Origin: Nostoc sp. CHAB 5836
Lineage (GTDB): Bacteria; Cyanobacteriota; Cyanobacteriia; Cyanobacteriales; Nostocaceae
Direction: 5' to 3'
Assembly: GCF_020829445.1 (NCBI RefSeq)
Contig: NZ_JAIVFV010000035.1
Span: 1 to 50,183, forward strand
Length of the DNA stretch: 50,183 nucleotides
The notes beneath the pieces are model-generated. The model did no database searches. It had not been told where the DNA came from and was given only the letters and a program-made list of their open reading frames with translations. Of the stretch, positions 9,136 to 17,165 are shown in pieces. How positions within the stretch are numbered: position 1 is the stretch's first letter; every line of letters starts with the position of its first letter. The position numbers and the translations under genes are program-made.

Positions 9136-11811
9136 ATGTCTAATATCATTGGAACCAACGGCAACGATACCCTACTAGGTACTAACCACAAGAGTACAAC
9201 AGGTGATGATACCATCAAGGGCTTGAGTGGCAACGACCTTTTGAGCGGTGATGGTGGGAATGATACTCTGATTGGTGGTGTGGGCAATGATACCCTCCTT
9301 GGTGGTAGCGACGATGACTCCCTTGTTGGTGGTACTGGTAACAACGTGCTGCGAGGTGATCGGGGCAATGATACCCTTGATGCGTCCTATTCATCTGGCA
9401 ATAACATCCTCCGTGGGGATATAGGCGATGACTACCTTGAGATTAGCTACTCTACTGGCAACAATAGGGTTTCAGGCGGGAATGGTGATGATTACTTTTT
9501 GGCTAATGAAGTCCAGGGTACGAACACCCTAAGTGGAGAAGATGGCAATGACATCTTTTATTTATCCGCCCCAGATACTGCACCCTCTTCCTTAGTAACT
9601 CAAACGGTAGATGGAGGCACTGGTGAAGATTCTTTATCTGTGTATTATACCAATGCTACCGGGGGAATCACAACGACATTCGATGCTGCTACTAACACTG
9701 GCTCGATTACGGCTACCACGAATCAGGTTAACTACAAGAATATCGAAAAATTAGAAGTTAGAGGTACAACCTACGCTGACTTGATTGTCGGGACTAATGG
9801 CAATGATTTACTCTTTGGGGGCAGTAGCGGCAATGATACGAGTTATGGCAATGATACGATTTTTGGGGGTGAAGGAAACGATGAGTTGAATGTTGATTAT
9901 TCAACCAGCAATAACATCCTTGACGGTGGTGTTGGTAACGATCAATTGAATGCTAATTCTTCAACAGGTAATAACCTGCTCTCTGGGGGTGATGGCAAGG
10001 ATGTTCTCTCCGCCTCTGGGTATCACGACGACTTCGAGGGATTTACCAATCCTGCCTCTGGCAATAACACCCTCAATGGTGGTGCTGGTGATGATAATTT
10101 AAGTGCTGACTATTCAACAGGTGATAACCTGCTTTCAGGTGGCGATGGCAATGATTCTCTAAGTGTCTCTAGCGACGCTTACCGCTTTGTATTTAACACC
10201 TCTGGCAATAACACCCTAGATGGTGGCGCTGGTGACGATAATTTAGTTGCTAAATTTTCAACAGGTGATAACCTGCTTTCAGGTGGCGATGGCAATGATT
10301 CCTTCTCTTTAGTCCTACATACTTCCCCATCTGAGGGGGCAACTCAAACAGTAGATGGGGGCGCAGGTGACGATTTGTTGAGCGTTTCTTATATCTATCC
10401 TAATGAGGGAATCACTTCAACTTTCGATGCTGCTACTAAGGCTGGATCGATTCGGGCGGGCATGGATGTGATTAACTACAAGAATATCGAAGGATTAAAC
10501 ATTGAAGGTACAGTCTACGATGACTATATTGTCGGGAGCAATGGCAACGATAGGTTCTCGCTCTACGGAAATAGCGGCAATGACACTGTAGATGGCGGAA
10601 CTGGTGATGATTTATTGTCGTTCTCTGACTACGAAGCTACTGGGGGAATCACTTCCACATTCAATGCTGCTACTAACAGTGGCTCGATCGCAACGGGCAC
10701 GGATGTGATTAACTACAAGAATATCGAAGGATTAAATGTCTTGGGTACAGCCTACAATGACTATATTGTGGGGAGCAATGGCAACGATACCCTTTCCGGG
10801 GGCGATCGCGGCAAGGATACTATAGATGGAGGGACAGGTGACGATTTGTTGTCCTTCTCTGGCTACCAAGCTACCAGGGGAATCACTTCGACATTCAATG
10901 CTGCTACTAACACTGGATCGATTCGGGCGGGCGCGAATCTGGTTAGCTACAAGAATATCGAACAATTAAATATCTCAGGTACAACCTACAATGACTATAT
11001 TGTGGGGAGCAATGGCAACGATACCCTTTCCGGGGGCGGTAGTGGCAATGATACCCTCAACGGCGGTGCAGGTGACGATACATTAAACGCTGACTATTCA
11101 AATGGTAAGAACCTGCTCTCTGGTGGCGATGGCAATGATTCTCTTAGTGCCTTTGGCTCTTACACCGACTACCGAGGCGATTTCTCTCTCGATGCTATCT
11201 CTGGTAATAACACCCTCAATGGTGGCGCTGGTGACGATTACTTAGTTACTAACTATTCATCAGGCAATAACCTGCTCTCTGGTGGCGATGGCAATGATTC
11301 TCTTAGTGCCTCTGGCTCCAGTTCCTTATACACCTTTTACGGTGTTTATACTGTCTCTGGCAATAACACCCTCGATGGTGGTGCTGGTAACGATTACTTG
11401 AATGTTGACTATTCATCAGGCAATAACCTATTGAATGGTGGCGATGGCAACGATATCCTCACAGGTGGTAAGGGTAATGATAGCCTGTATGGAGGCGATG
11501 GTACTGACACCTTTGCTTTCAATGGTTACAATCAAGGCATTGATACTCTTTATGACTTCAACGCCACTAATGAACTGATTCAGGTATCAGCTACTGGTTT
11601 TGGTGGCGGGTTATCTACTCCTTCACTTCAAACAAGTCAATTTACAATCGGAACATCTGCAATAACGAGCGCTCAGAGATTTATCTACAACGACACTACA
11701 GGTGCGCTGTACTTTGACCTTGATGGTAGCGCAAGTGGGTTTACTCAGGTACAATTTGCACAGATATCTGGTGGAGTGTCATTAACCAACAATAATTTTG
11801 TGGTTGTTTAA
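9136..11811 (+). CDS. Large multi-block RTX calcium-binding protein
   Basis: 891 residues, no signal peptide, strongly acidic and glycine/asparagine-rich. RTX nonapeptide blocks run through most of the protein (GNDTLLGG, GDDSLVGG, SGGDGNDSLS, NGGAGDDTL). Between them a longer module occurs four times: a GGITSTFDAAT strand, then a YKNIE strand, then GTxYxDYIVGSNGND (DNA near 9.73, 10.47, 10.71 and 10.94 kb). A second recurring unit is NYSSGNNLLSGGDGNDSL. The last 100 residues (TFAFNGYNQGIDTLYDF to GALYFDLDGSASGFTQVQFA) are the typical C-terminal end that carries the uncleaved type I secretion signal. Folding by external Ca2+ and export are inferred from the family. AAGG lies eight bases before the ATG, and a hairpin follows the stop. 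It may be a surface-layer-like or matrix protein; a specific activity cannot be seen. Confidence 0.85.
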   Translation: MSNIIGTNGNDTLLGTNHKSTTGDDTIKGLSGNDLLSGDGGNDTLIGGVGNDTLLGGSDDDSLVGGTGNNVLRGDRGNDTLDASYSSGNNILRGDIGDDYLEISYSTGNNRVSGGNGDDYFLANEVQGTNTLSGEDGNDIFYLSAPDTAPSSLVTQTVDGGTGEDSLSVYYTNATGGITTTFDAATNTGSITATTNQVNYKNIEKLEVRGTTYADLIVGTNGNDLLFGGSSGNDTSYGNDTIFGGEGNDELNVDYSTSNNILDGGVGNDQLNANSSTGNNLLSGGDGKDVLSASGYHDDFEGFTNPASGNNTLNGGAGDDNLSADYSTGDNLLSGGDGNDSLSVSSDAYRFVFNTSGNNTLDGGAGDDNLVAKFSTGDNLLSGGDGNDSFSLVLHTSPSEGATQTVDGGAGDDLLSVSYIYPNEGITSTFDAATKAGSIRAGMDVINYKNIEGLNIEGTVYDDYIVGSNGNDRFSLYGNSGNDTVDGGTGDDLLSFSDYEATGGITSTFNAATNSGSIATGTDVINYKNIEGLNVLGTAYNDYIVGSNGNDTLSGGDRGKDTIDGGTGDDLLSFSGYQATRGITSTFNAATNTGSIRAGANLVSYKNIEQLNISGTTYNDYIVGSNGNDTLSGGGSGNDTLNGGAGDDTLNADYSNGKNLLSGGDGNDSLSAFGSYTDYRGDFSLDAISGNNTLNGGAGDDYLVTNYSSGNNLLSGGDGNDSLSASGSSSLYTFYGVYTVSGNNTLDGGAGNDYLNVDYSSGNNLLNGGDGNDILTGGKGNDSLYGGDGTDTFAFNGYNQGIDTLYDFNATNELIQVSATGFGGGLSTPSLQTSQFTIGTSAITSAQRFIYNDTTGALYFDLDGSASGFTQVQFAQISGGVSLTNNNFVVV

Positions 11812-11846
11812 TTCTGATTAGTCTCCCATCACTAAGTGACACTTAT

Positions 11847-11874
11847 TGCGAGGTGCCATTTTCAGCACCTCGCA
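11847..11874 (+). terminator. Hairpin terminator after the large RTX gene
   Basis: A perfect 10-bp stem TGCGAGGTGC / GCACCTCGCA with an 8-base loop, 36 bases after the stop, followed by a modest T-containing stretch (TTCTATT). The weak U-tract leaves efficiency uncertain. Confidence 0.65.
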
Positions 11875-11925
11875 TTCTATTCACCAATACAATACAAAAG
11901 ATCTCTTGCAAAAGTCTCCCAACTG

Positions 11926-12056
11926 TAAGTAAGTTGGCGCGAAAAAATTAAAGTATGTTAAGAAACATAAATAGCCTTAAAATCTTTACTAGTGACCAAT
12001 GACAAAGGACAAATGACAGCCTTAGCCAGTTAGCTTTAATTGCGCCAACCTACTTA
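11926..12056. repeat. MITE-like element, TAAGTAAGTTGGCGC family
   Basis: The left end TAAGTAAGTTGGCGC is an imperfect inverted repeat of the right end GCGCCAACCTACTTA. The interior GACAAATGACAGCCTTAGC also occurs in the second copy at 27533-27734. Confidence 0.65.
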
Positions 12057-12064
12057 AAAGACCT

Positions 12065-12198
12065 AGGACTTACGCAATAACTCTTTGAAACTCTTATTCC
12101 TTTGCGTCCTTCTCCCTTGGCGCTAGCCTCTCACAAGTGCGAGAAGGGGAGACGCACTCGCGTTTGCGGTTCGTTTTTTATGATTTTGCGTAAGTCCT
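12065..12198. repeat. MITE-like element, AGGACTTACGCAA family
   Basis: AGGACTTACGCAA at the left and TTGCGTAAGTCCT at the right end (12186-12198), with a GC-rich hairpin interior. Related full copy at 43033-43180; half copies near 23040-23052 and 47896-47959. Confidence 0.7.
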
Positions 12199-12419
12199 GA
12201 GAGCATAAAAATAATTCGTAGGAGAGTAATTCGTAATTGAATTAAGTTAGACACTTCGGGGGAGCCACTGCGGTGGACGGGTTCCCCGGCATCAAGCAAA
12301 TGGCGTTGGGGTTTTTACCTACCTTGAGATCCAAAGGCTTTTTCGCGCCGCTTGCGGACGTTAGCGTAGCGGGACGAAGTCCAGTTTTGAACCTTTACTT
12401 TTTTGATAAACAAATAAAT

Positions 12420-12695
12420 TTAACAAAGCTTTCGCCTACCCTTGTTGCAAGCATTACAGGAAGAAGTTTTAGGTTCAAAATCAATACAACCGATCGCTTG
12501 CTCAGAACAAGCTTTTTTTGGGTGTACAGTACATTTGAGGCGGTAGTCGTTGGTGAAATATTCACAACCAGAGCAGGGAATTTCATGCAGCGTTTTTAAA
12601 TGAATTATCCCTTTTTTCAAGGTTAACCAAACACTACCAATAAATAAAATTATTATTGTCCAACCACAGAAGGCCCACAAAATCATAGTTAACAT
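12420..12695 (-). CDS. Small Cys-rich membrane-anchored protein
   Basis: 91 residues. Residues 4-26 are a single transmembrane helix (MILWAFCGWTIIILFIG). The soluble part that follows contains eight cysteines, including CSGC, a lone Cys in RLKCTVHP, ACSEQAIGC and SCNAC. The spacing suggests a metal- or disulfide-binding module, but I cannot assign a cofactor. The ATG at 12695 is supported by GAGG seven bases upstream. It lies 98 bp beyond the stop of the last antenna gene of the iron-stress cluster on the same strand, so it may be cotranscribed. The TVHP and IGCIDFEP motifs look like a small conserved cyanobacterial family of unknown function. Confidence 0.65.
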   Translation of the reverse strand: MLTMILWAFCGWTIIILFIGSVWLTLKKGIIHLKTLHEIPCSGCEYFTNDYRLKCTVHPKKACSEQAIGCIDFEPKTSSCNACNKGRRKLC

Positions 12696-12792
12696 TAGTT
12701 ATCCTCATAAAAATTCCCAAAAAATGCCCACAGTCAACTGCTGTTAACCGCAGGCATTGGACTTTATTTAGCTAGTGTTGAACGAAACTTAA

Positions 12793-13761
12793 TTAACTAT
12801 TAGCTTGATGCGACGATCGCCAATAGTGCCAAACATAACCTAAGAAGGCAACTACACCAAGGAAGAACTGAATATCTGCCAATCCTAGACGCTCTGAACC
12901 GTAAAATTCTCTCGGAAAGACTGTCGTGTTATATCCCACGAACGCGGCAGAAATCCAAGCCATTAAAGCTAAACCCAGCAAGCTATAAGAAAGAATTTCT
13001 TCGCCATTTTCAATGGGCAAAACTCGTCTTATCCAGGTAAAAGGTTGTACAAGAATATGCCAAACGCCACCAGCAATTAAGATGAAGCAAATCCAAATGT
13101 GACCACCAATGACATCTTCTAAGTTATCAACACTTGCCATACCTAAAGGATTCCAGTTACCATCTTTCAGACCCACTAAGTAGCCAAAAATGGTCACTGG
13201 ATTTAAATTTGGATTACTAATTAGGCGAACATTTCCTAAGTTAGTATCATAAATACCACCAAAAAACATTGCCTTTAGCACTAACAAAAAGGCTCCCAAA
13301 CCCAAAATAATTAGGTGATGACCTAAAATTAAACCCAATTGCTTCGGGTCATTCCATTCATAGTGAAATTTTGCCGTCTGTCCACCGGCATTATATAAAA
13401 TCGCTGGAGCGCGAAAAACATGAAAAAGTCCACCTGCACCCAACACAGCAGATGCAACTAAGTGCAAAATGCCAATTACAAAATAGGAGTAGGTATCGAC
13501 CACTTCACCTCCAGCACCCACACCCCAGCCCAAAGTTGCTAAGTGGGGTAACAAAGTCAATCCCTGTTCATACATTGGTACGCTAGGAACAAAGCGCGTA
13601 ACTTCAGATATTGTTATTGCTCCTACCCAAAACATAATTAATCCTGCATGAGCAATGTGAGCGCCTAATAATTGACCAGATAAATCAATTAAACGAGCAT
13701 TACCCACTAACCACGATAAATTTGTATCTGCTGCTAAGGTTCTATCAGTTGTAATTGTCAT
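12793..13761 (-). CDS. CP43'-like chlorophyll-binding antenna protein (divergent paralogue)
   Basis: 322 residues with the six-helix CP43/IsiA/Pcb fold. Family signatures are visible: [24 protein letters not shown] at the N-terminus, [53 protein letters not shown] [13 protein letters not shown], and a C-terminal [10 protein letters not shown]. Conserved His residues in the helices are the expected chlorophyll ligands. It lacks the large lumenal loop of true CP43 PsbC. The last helix region is shorter than in IsiA, and it is the most divergent of the four copies here. It lies 115 bp after isiA, separated by a heptamer-repeat spacer. The expected role is light harvesting or energy quenching around photosystem I under iron limitation; the subgroup (CBP-IV type) is my best guess. 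Confidence 0.85.
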   Translation of the reverse strand: MTITTDRTLAADTNLSWLVGNARLIDLSGQLLGAHIAHAGLIMFWVGAITISEVTRFVPSVPMYEQGLTLLPHLATLGWGVGAGGEVVDTYSYFVIGILHLVASAVLGAGGLFHVFRAPAILYNAGGQTAKFHYEWNDPKQLGLILGHHLIILGLGAFLLVLKAMFFGGIYDTNLGNVRLISNPNLNPVTIFGYLVGLKDGNWNPLGMASVDNLEDVIGGHIWICFILIAGGVWHILVQPFTWIRRVLPIENGEEILSYSLLGLALMAWISAAFVGYNTTVFPREFYGSERLGLADIQFFLGVVAFLGYVWHYWRSSHQANS

Positions 13762-13794
13762 AGTTAAATACCTTTAATGGGGAGTGGTGAGTAG

Positions 13795-13868
13795 GGAGTG
13801 GAGGAGGAATTTTTAACTCCAAACTCCTAACTCCAAACTCCAAACTCCTAACTCCTAACTCCAAACTC
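13795..13868. repeat. Heptameric short tandem repeats (STRR), AACTCCA/T type
   Basis: Ten or so units of AACTCCA and AACTCCT between isiA and the next antenna gene, preceded by a GGGAGTGG run. These are the heptamer repeats typical of Nostoc-type genomes; a similar block is at 33300-33353. Confidence 0.8.
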
Positions 13869-13876
13869 AGCACTTA

Positions 13877-14911
13877 TTACGATTCACTACCAATGGCGTT
13901 TATTGCCTTTTCTATTCGGCTAAAGTCAACGCCAATTGCTCGCAGGGCGTGCCACAGATGACCTTGCAAGAAGAAGAAAGCTAAGAAGAAATGAGCATTT
14001 GCTAACCATGCTCTAGAAGTATAACCACCGTTAGCTAACTTAATGCTGTCGGCAAAATAAGGGCTAACTCCGAGTTTTACTTCCAAGGTGGAGCCATAAA
14101 ATTCCACGGGATAAGCTAAGGTGTTCACTGCACAAAAGTAAGCTGCAACAAATCCAGCTAAGGCAATACCGCCTAAAGAGTAGGAAAGGATGGCCTCACC
14201 GGAGAAGATTAAAAGCTTTTTCGCCCAAGGTAAAGGCTCTATGAGGATGTGCCAAATACCGCCGCCAATGAGCAATAAGCCTACATAGATATGACCGCCG
14301 ACTAAATCTTCTAAGTTGTTAACAGTAGCAAAGTGAGTTTGATAGCCATAAATGACCAAAGGGTTCAGGGTGGGGTCGGTGACAACTCGGACATCGTGAA
14401 TTGTTGAATCGTACAATCCTCCCCAGAACATGGCTTTTCCTACCAGGAGTAAAGCACCTATTCCCAAGAAAATCAGGTGATGTCCTAAGATAAACCCAAG
14501 TTTTTTCGGGTCATCCCATGTAAAGTGAAATTTCCGAGCGCGACCAGTGGTATCTTTTAAGTTTTTTGGAGCTTTAAAGGTGTGGAAAAGTGCCCCTGCG
14601 CCAAGCACAGCAGAAGAAATTAAGTGTAAAGCGCCGATAACGAAATAAGGGTAAGTATCAACTACCTGACCACCTGCGCCCACACCAAAACCCAAGGTGG
14701 CTAAGTGGGGAAGCAAAATCAACCCCTGTTCGCCCATAGGTACTTCGGGATTGTAGCGAGCGATTTCAAACCATGTAAACGCTCCAGCCCAGAGCGTCGT
14801 CAGGGCTGCTTGTGCCACATGAGCGCCGATAAATAAGCCAGAGAGATTGGCGAAGCGGGCGTTACCAGTCCACCAATCAAATTTGAGGTTGGGATTGCCG
14901 TATGTCTGCAT
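13877..14911 (-). CDS. isiA: Iron-stress-induced chlorophyll-binding protein IsiA (CP43')
   Basis: 344 residues from the ATG at 14911, where the family-typical [20 protein letters not shown] start begins; an ATG four codons upstream (14923) is possible. It is nearly collinear with IsiA of other cyanobacteria: [79 protein letters not shown] and a C-terminal [24 protein letters not shown]. It has six transmembrane helices with His chlorophyll ligands. Known role: rings of IsiA around photosystem I enlarge its antenna and dissipate energy when iron is scarce. It begins its own transcription unit: 511 bp separate it from the hydrolase gene upstream, and that gap holds a Fur-box-like palindrome and a MITE. 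Confidence 0.93.
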   Translation of the reverse strand: MQTYGNPNLKFDWWTGNARFANLSGLFIGAHVAQAALTTLWAGAFTWFEIARYNPEVPMGEQGLILLPHLATLGFGVGAGGQVVDTYPYFVIGALHLISSAVLGAGALFHTFKAPKNLKDTTGRARKFHFTWDDPKKLGFILGHHLIFLGIGALLLVGKAMFWGGLYDSTIHDVRVVTDPTLNPLVIYGYQTHFATVNNLEDLVGGHIYVGLLLIGGGIWHILIEPLPWAKKLLIFSGEAILSYSLGGIALAGFVAAYFCAVNTLAYPVEFYGSTLEVKLGVSPYFADSIKLANGGYTSRAWLANAHFFLAFFFLQGHLWHALRAIGVDFSRIEKAINAIGSES

Positions 14912-15030
14912 CGTTAAGCCCATTACTAATTGTTGCCAGTAATACTCAATTAGTTAGTTCTGATTTCAGGAGTCAAATGTCGCGTGAGTGCTACCACTTT
15001 AGACGCGAAGCTTTTATCTGAGGGAGCAAA

Positions 15031-15180
15031 TATAGCGGTTCTCGCTTGGATGCAATACAGTTTGACCTCTCTCCAAACCTCTCTCGTAAAAGGAGAGAGG
15101 CTTTGAATATTACTCCCCTTCCCTTGCAGGGAAGGGGCTGGGGGTTAGGTCTGTATTCCATGCAATTGAGAACCGCTATA
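15031..15180. repeat. MITE-like element in the isiA upstream region
   Basis: A 150-bp element starting TATAGCGGTTCTCGCTTGG and ending CAATTGAGAACCGCTATA, with two internal hairpins. A nearly identical copy is at 47465-47613. It lies 120-269 bp upstream of the isiA start codon, between the putative Fur box and the gene. Confidence 0.8.
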
Positions 15181-15289
15181 TTCTTCACTTTGACCGCAGA
15201 TGCTAGCGAATATCGTCAGATATCACTTCTTGACATCTCCTCTACTTATTGAAGTTAATAACTAATTATTGAGATTACAAATTTAGTTT

Positions 15290-15309
15290 ATTGAAAATAA
15301 TTCTTATTT
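15290..15309 (-). promoter_or_regulatory. Putative Fur box upstream of isiA
   Basis: The minus strand reads AATAAGAATTATTTTCAAT, an imperfect palindrome close to the AATGAGAATTATTCTCATT-type Fur site known from iron-regulated cyanobacterial genes (16 of 19 by my alignment to that remembered form). It lies about 380 bp before the isiA ATG, downstream of the hydrolase gene, so it most plausibly serves isiA. Not tested. Confidence 0.5.
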
Positions 15310-15422
15310 ACTCTATCTCTTTACAAAATGTAATCATCAAAACTGGAGGAAAAATAGGCAGCGCAAGCGTAGCGACAATAGTAACTATCACCGCTCGAAC
15401 TACTCTTGGCTGCAAGCAAATA

Positions 15423-16187
15423 TTAGTTTTTAAACGTGGGTGCTTCTGCCTTTATACATAGTGGAGATGCTTCCAGTAGATGGGGATGGTGGTGTTGCCA
15501 AAAACTCAAAATCTGTTCGCCAACCTCTTGAGGATAGAAGTAGTGAAAAAAATGATACCCTTGTGGGCATTCCCAGAGCTTATCTTCTGGTTTGAACCAA
15601 TTTAACCAGTCATGCAATGTATGTGGGTTGACCACCGGATCACTCTTGCTACCGCATACCATCATTGGCATAGAAACTCCGCCCTTGGGTGAATAAACCA
15701 ACTTAAATAAAGAGTGTTGCGAGGGAGATTGTTCTAAATCTTTATCTAAGGCAGCTACTAACTTCTTAGCAGTATGAGCTGGTTGATTTCCAAAAAGACT
15801 GCGAACACTGTTTGCTAAAATTAGGTCACGGCTGATGCTAAAAAGCTGTCGTTGGAAATAATAGTGAGCGTGCCAATTGTTTGCAGGTTGAGCTGCTACA
15901 GCCAGCAGGGTGAGCGATCGCACTCTTTGGGGAAATCGACGAGCAAAGTTTAAGGCGATCGCACCACCTATCCCATGACCTGCTAAATGCACAGGGCGAT
16001 CGCGCCATTCTAAAAAGTCATACAGCAACTCCACAGCCTGATCTATGGAACTGGGTTCATCTTTGGTTTGCTGGTATTCCCACTGGGCGACATTTATATA
16101 CCCCGATAAGTATTCAAGTAATGGTTTATCAAAACGCTGTAAAGCAGGACTAGCACTTAACCACAGAACATCAAATGAATCAGACAT
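15423..16187 (-). CDS. Alpha/beta-hydrolase-fold protein lacking the nucleophile serine
   Basis: 254 residues with the alpha/beta hydrolase layout: strand DVLWLSASP, helix region, the nucleophile-elbow segment VHLAGHGIGGAIAL (residues 66-79), then RRFPQRVRSLTLLAVAA, a helical cap, an acid-strand segment MMVCGSKSDPVV and a late histidine in QGYHFFHYF. The usual elbow is GxSxG; here it is G70-H-G72-I-G, so the catalytic serine is replaced by glycine while the acid and histidine positions look intact. It lies 250 bp downstream of isiB on the same strand with a strong hairpin between. The third gene of some cyanobacterial isi operons (isiC) also codes for a hydrolase-like protein, so this may be its counterpart. 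Classical esterase activity is unlikely; a binding role or a different chemistry is possible. Confidence 0.75.
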   Translation of the reverse strand: MSDSFDVLWLSASPALQRFDKPLLEYLSGYINVAQWEYQQTKDEPSSIDQAVELLYDFLEWRDRPVHLAGHGIGGAIALNFARRFPQRVRSLTLLAVAAQPANNWHAHYYFQRQLFSISRDLILANSVRSLFGNQPAHTAKKLVAALDKDLEQSPSQHSLFKLVYSPKGGVSMPMMVCGSKSDPVVNPHTLHDWLNWFKPEDKLWECPQGYHFFHYFYPQEVGEQILSFWQHHHPHLLEASPLCIKAEAPTFKN

Positions 16188-16260
16188 AAATACCTATAAC
16201 TTCTAAATTATCAATTTCACTAGTGGTCTGTCGCAAAAGTTTTTAGAGGTTCGTAGGTTC

Positions 16261-16309
16261 GTAGTAAGGACTTTAGTGCTGAAAAACCAAGGACTAAAGT
16301 CCTTACTAC
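16261..16309. repeat. 17-bp perfect inverted repeat between isiB and the hydrolase gene
   Basis: GTAGTAAGGACTTTAGT (16261-16277) pairs perfectly with ACTAAAGTCCTTACTAC (16293-16309) around a 15-base loop. Related segments occur near 43080-43145 and 47900. In an isiB-hydrolase transcript it would form a very stable hairpin in the intergenic RNA, possibly lowering downstream expression or marking a processing site. Confidence 0.7.
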
Positions 16310-16437
16310 AAACATATATAACGGTTAAATCGGTGGTTAGAAACCTCGTCTACACAAGCAAAACCTTAATTTTCGCTTAGTCGGCGGAGGCGGACTTTGT
16401 TTGTGTAGCCGCTGCCGCAGGCAGTTCTATTCGCTTT

Positions 16438-16950
16438 CTACAAACCAAATTCTGTCTTCAACTGAGCAACCCAAGTTTTAATTCGCTCGTCTGTTAAATC
16501 AGATTGACTACCTTCATCAAGTGCCAATCCCACAAACTTGCCATTTTTCAAAGCTCTAGATTGATCAAAGTCATATCCCTCAGTTGGCCAATAGCCAACT
16601 GTTTTACCGCCTCGCTGGGAAATTTTTTCTTCCAGAATTCCCATTGCATCCTGAAAGTTATCGCCATAGCCATATTGGTCGCCATCACCAAAATAGGCAA
16701 CCAACTTACCACTAAAATCTATTTGATCCAGATCGGGGAAAAAGCTTTCCCAATCGCTCTGAAGTTGACCAATATCCCAAGTGGGAGAGCCAATAATCAG
16801 CAATTCATACTCATCAAAAGTGGTAGTATCCGCCTCGTAAATGGGATGTAATGTTACAATATCGCCGCCAAACTCATCCCGAATTTTTTCAGCATCAGAT
16901 TCAGTGTTGCCAGTTTGAGTACCGTAGAACAGACCAATTTTTTTCGACAT
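16438..16950 (-). CDS. isiB: Flavodoxin IsiB
   Basis: 170 residues from the ATG at 16950, preceded by AGGTGA; an upstream in-frame extension to 17055 is not conserved in style. The FMN phosphate loop GTQTGNTES lies at residues 9-17, the tryptophan loop in GSPTWDIGQLQSDW and the tyrosine loop in DGDQYGYGDNF, with the long-chain flavodoxin insertion after it. Flavodoxin is the soluble one-electron carrier that replaces ferredoxin at photosystem I and FNR when iron is limiting. It follows the two antenna genes at 17166-19633 on the same strand, with a 215-bp gap, consistent with the isi (iron stress) arrangement of antenna genes followed by flavodoxin. Confidence 0.93.
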   Translation of the reverse strand: MSKKIGLFYGTQTGNTESDAEKIRDEFGGDIVTLHPIYEADTTTFDEYELLIIGSPTWDIGQLQSDWESFFPDLDQIDFSGKLVAYFGDGDQYGYGDNFQDAMGILEEKISQRGGKTVGYWPTEGYDFDQSRALKNGKFVGLALDEGSQSDLTDERIKTWVAQLKTEFGL

Positions 16951-17165
16951 ATTTTCACCTGATATTATAGATTTGCGATTATTCTTCCCTGCGGAATGCT
17001 GCGCGATCGCAATAATTGACGCAAGGATACCTATTTGCCTTGTATCTAATCCCAATTTGAAAAATGATTGCGACAGATGGACTCATAGAACCCTTTACTT
17101 TAAGAGAAAGAATTCTCAATCCAGAGTCTAAAATCTCAAATCCAAAATGGTATAGTTCGTCCAAC

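Noticed and set aside
12273..12599. Plus-strand open frame of 108 codons
   Set aside because: It lies over interspersed repeat DNA and antisense to the Cys-rich gene, and its composition is not protein-like.
14924..15030. Alternative isiA start at 14923
   Set aside because: It adds four residues (MGLT) not typical of IsiA, and neither start has a strong ribosome-binding site, so the family start at 14911 is preferred.
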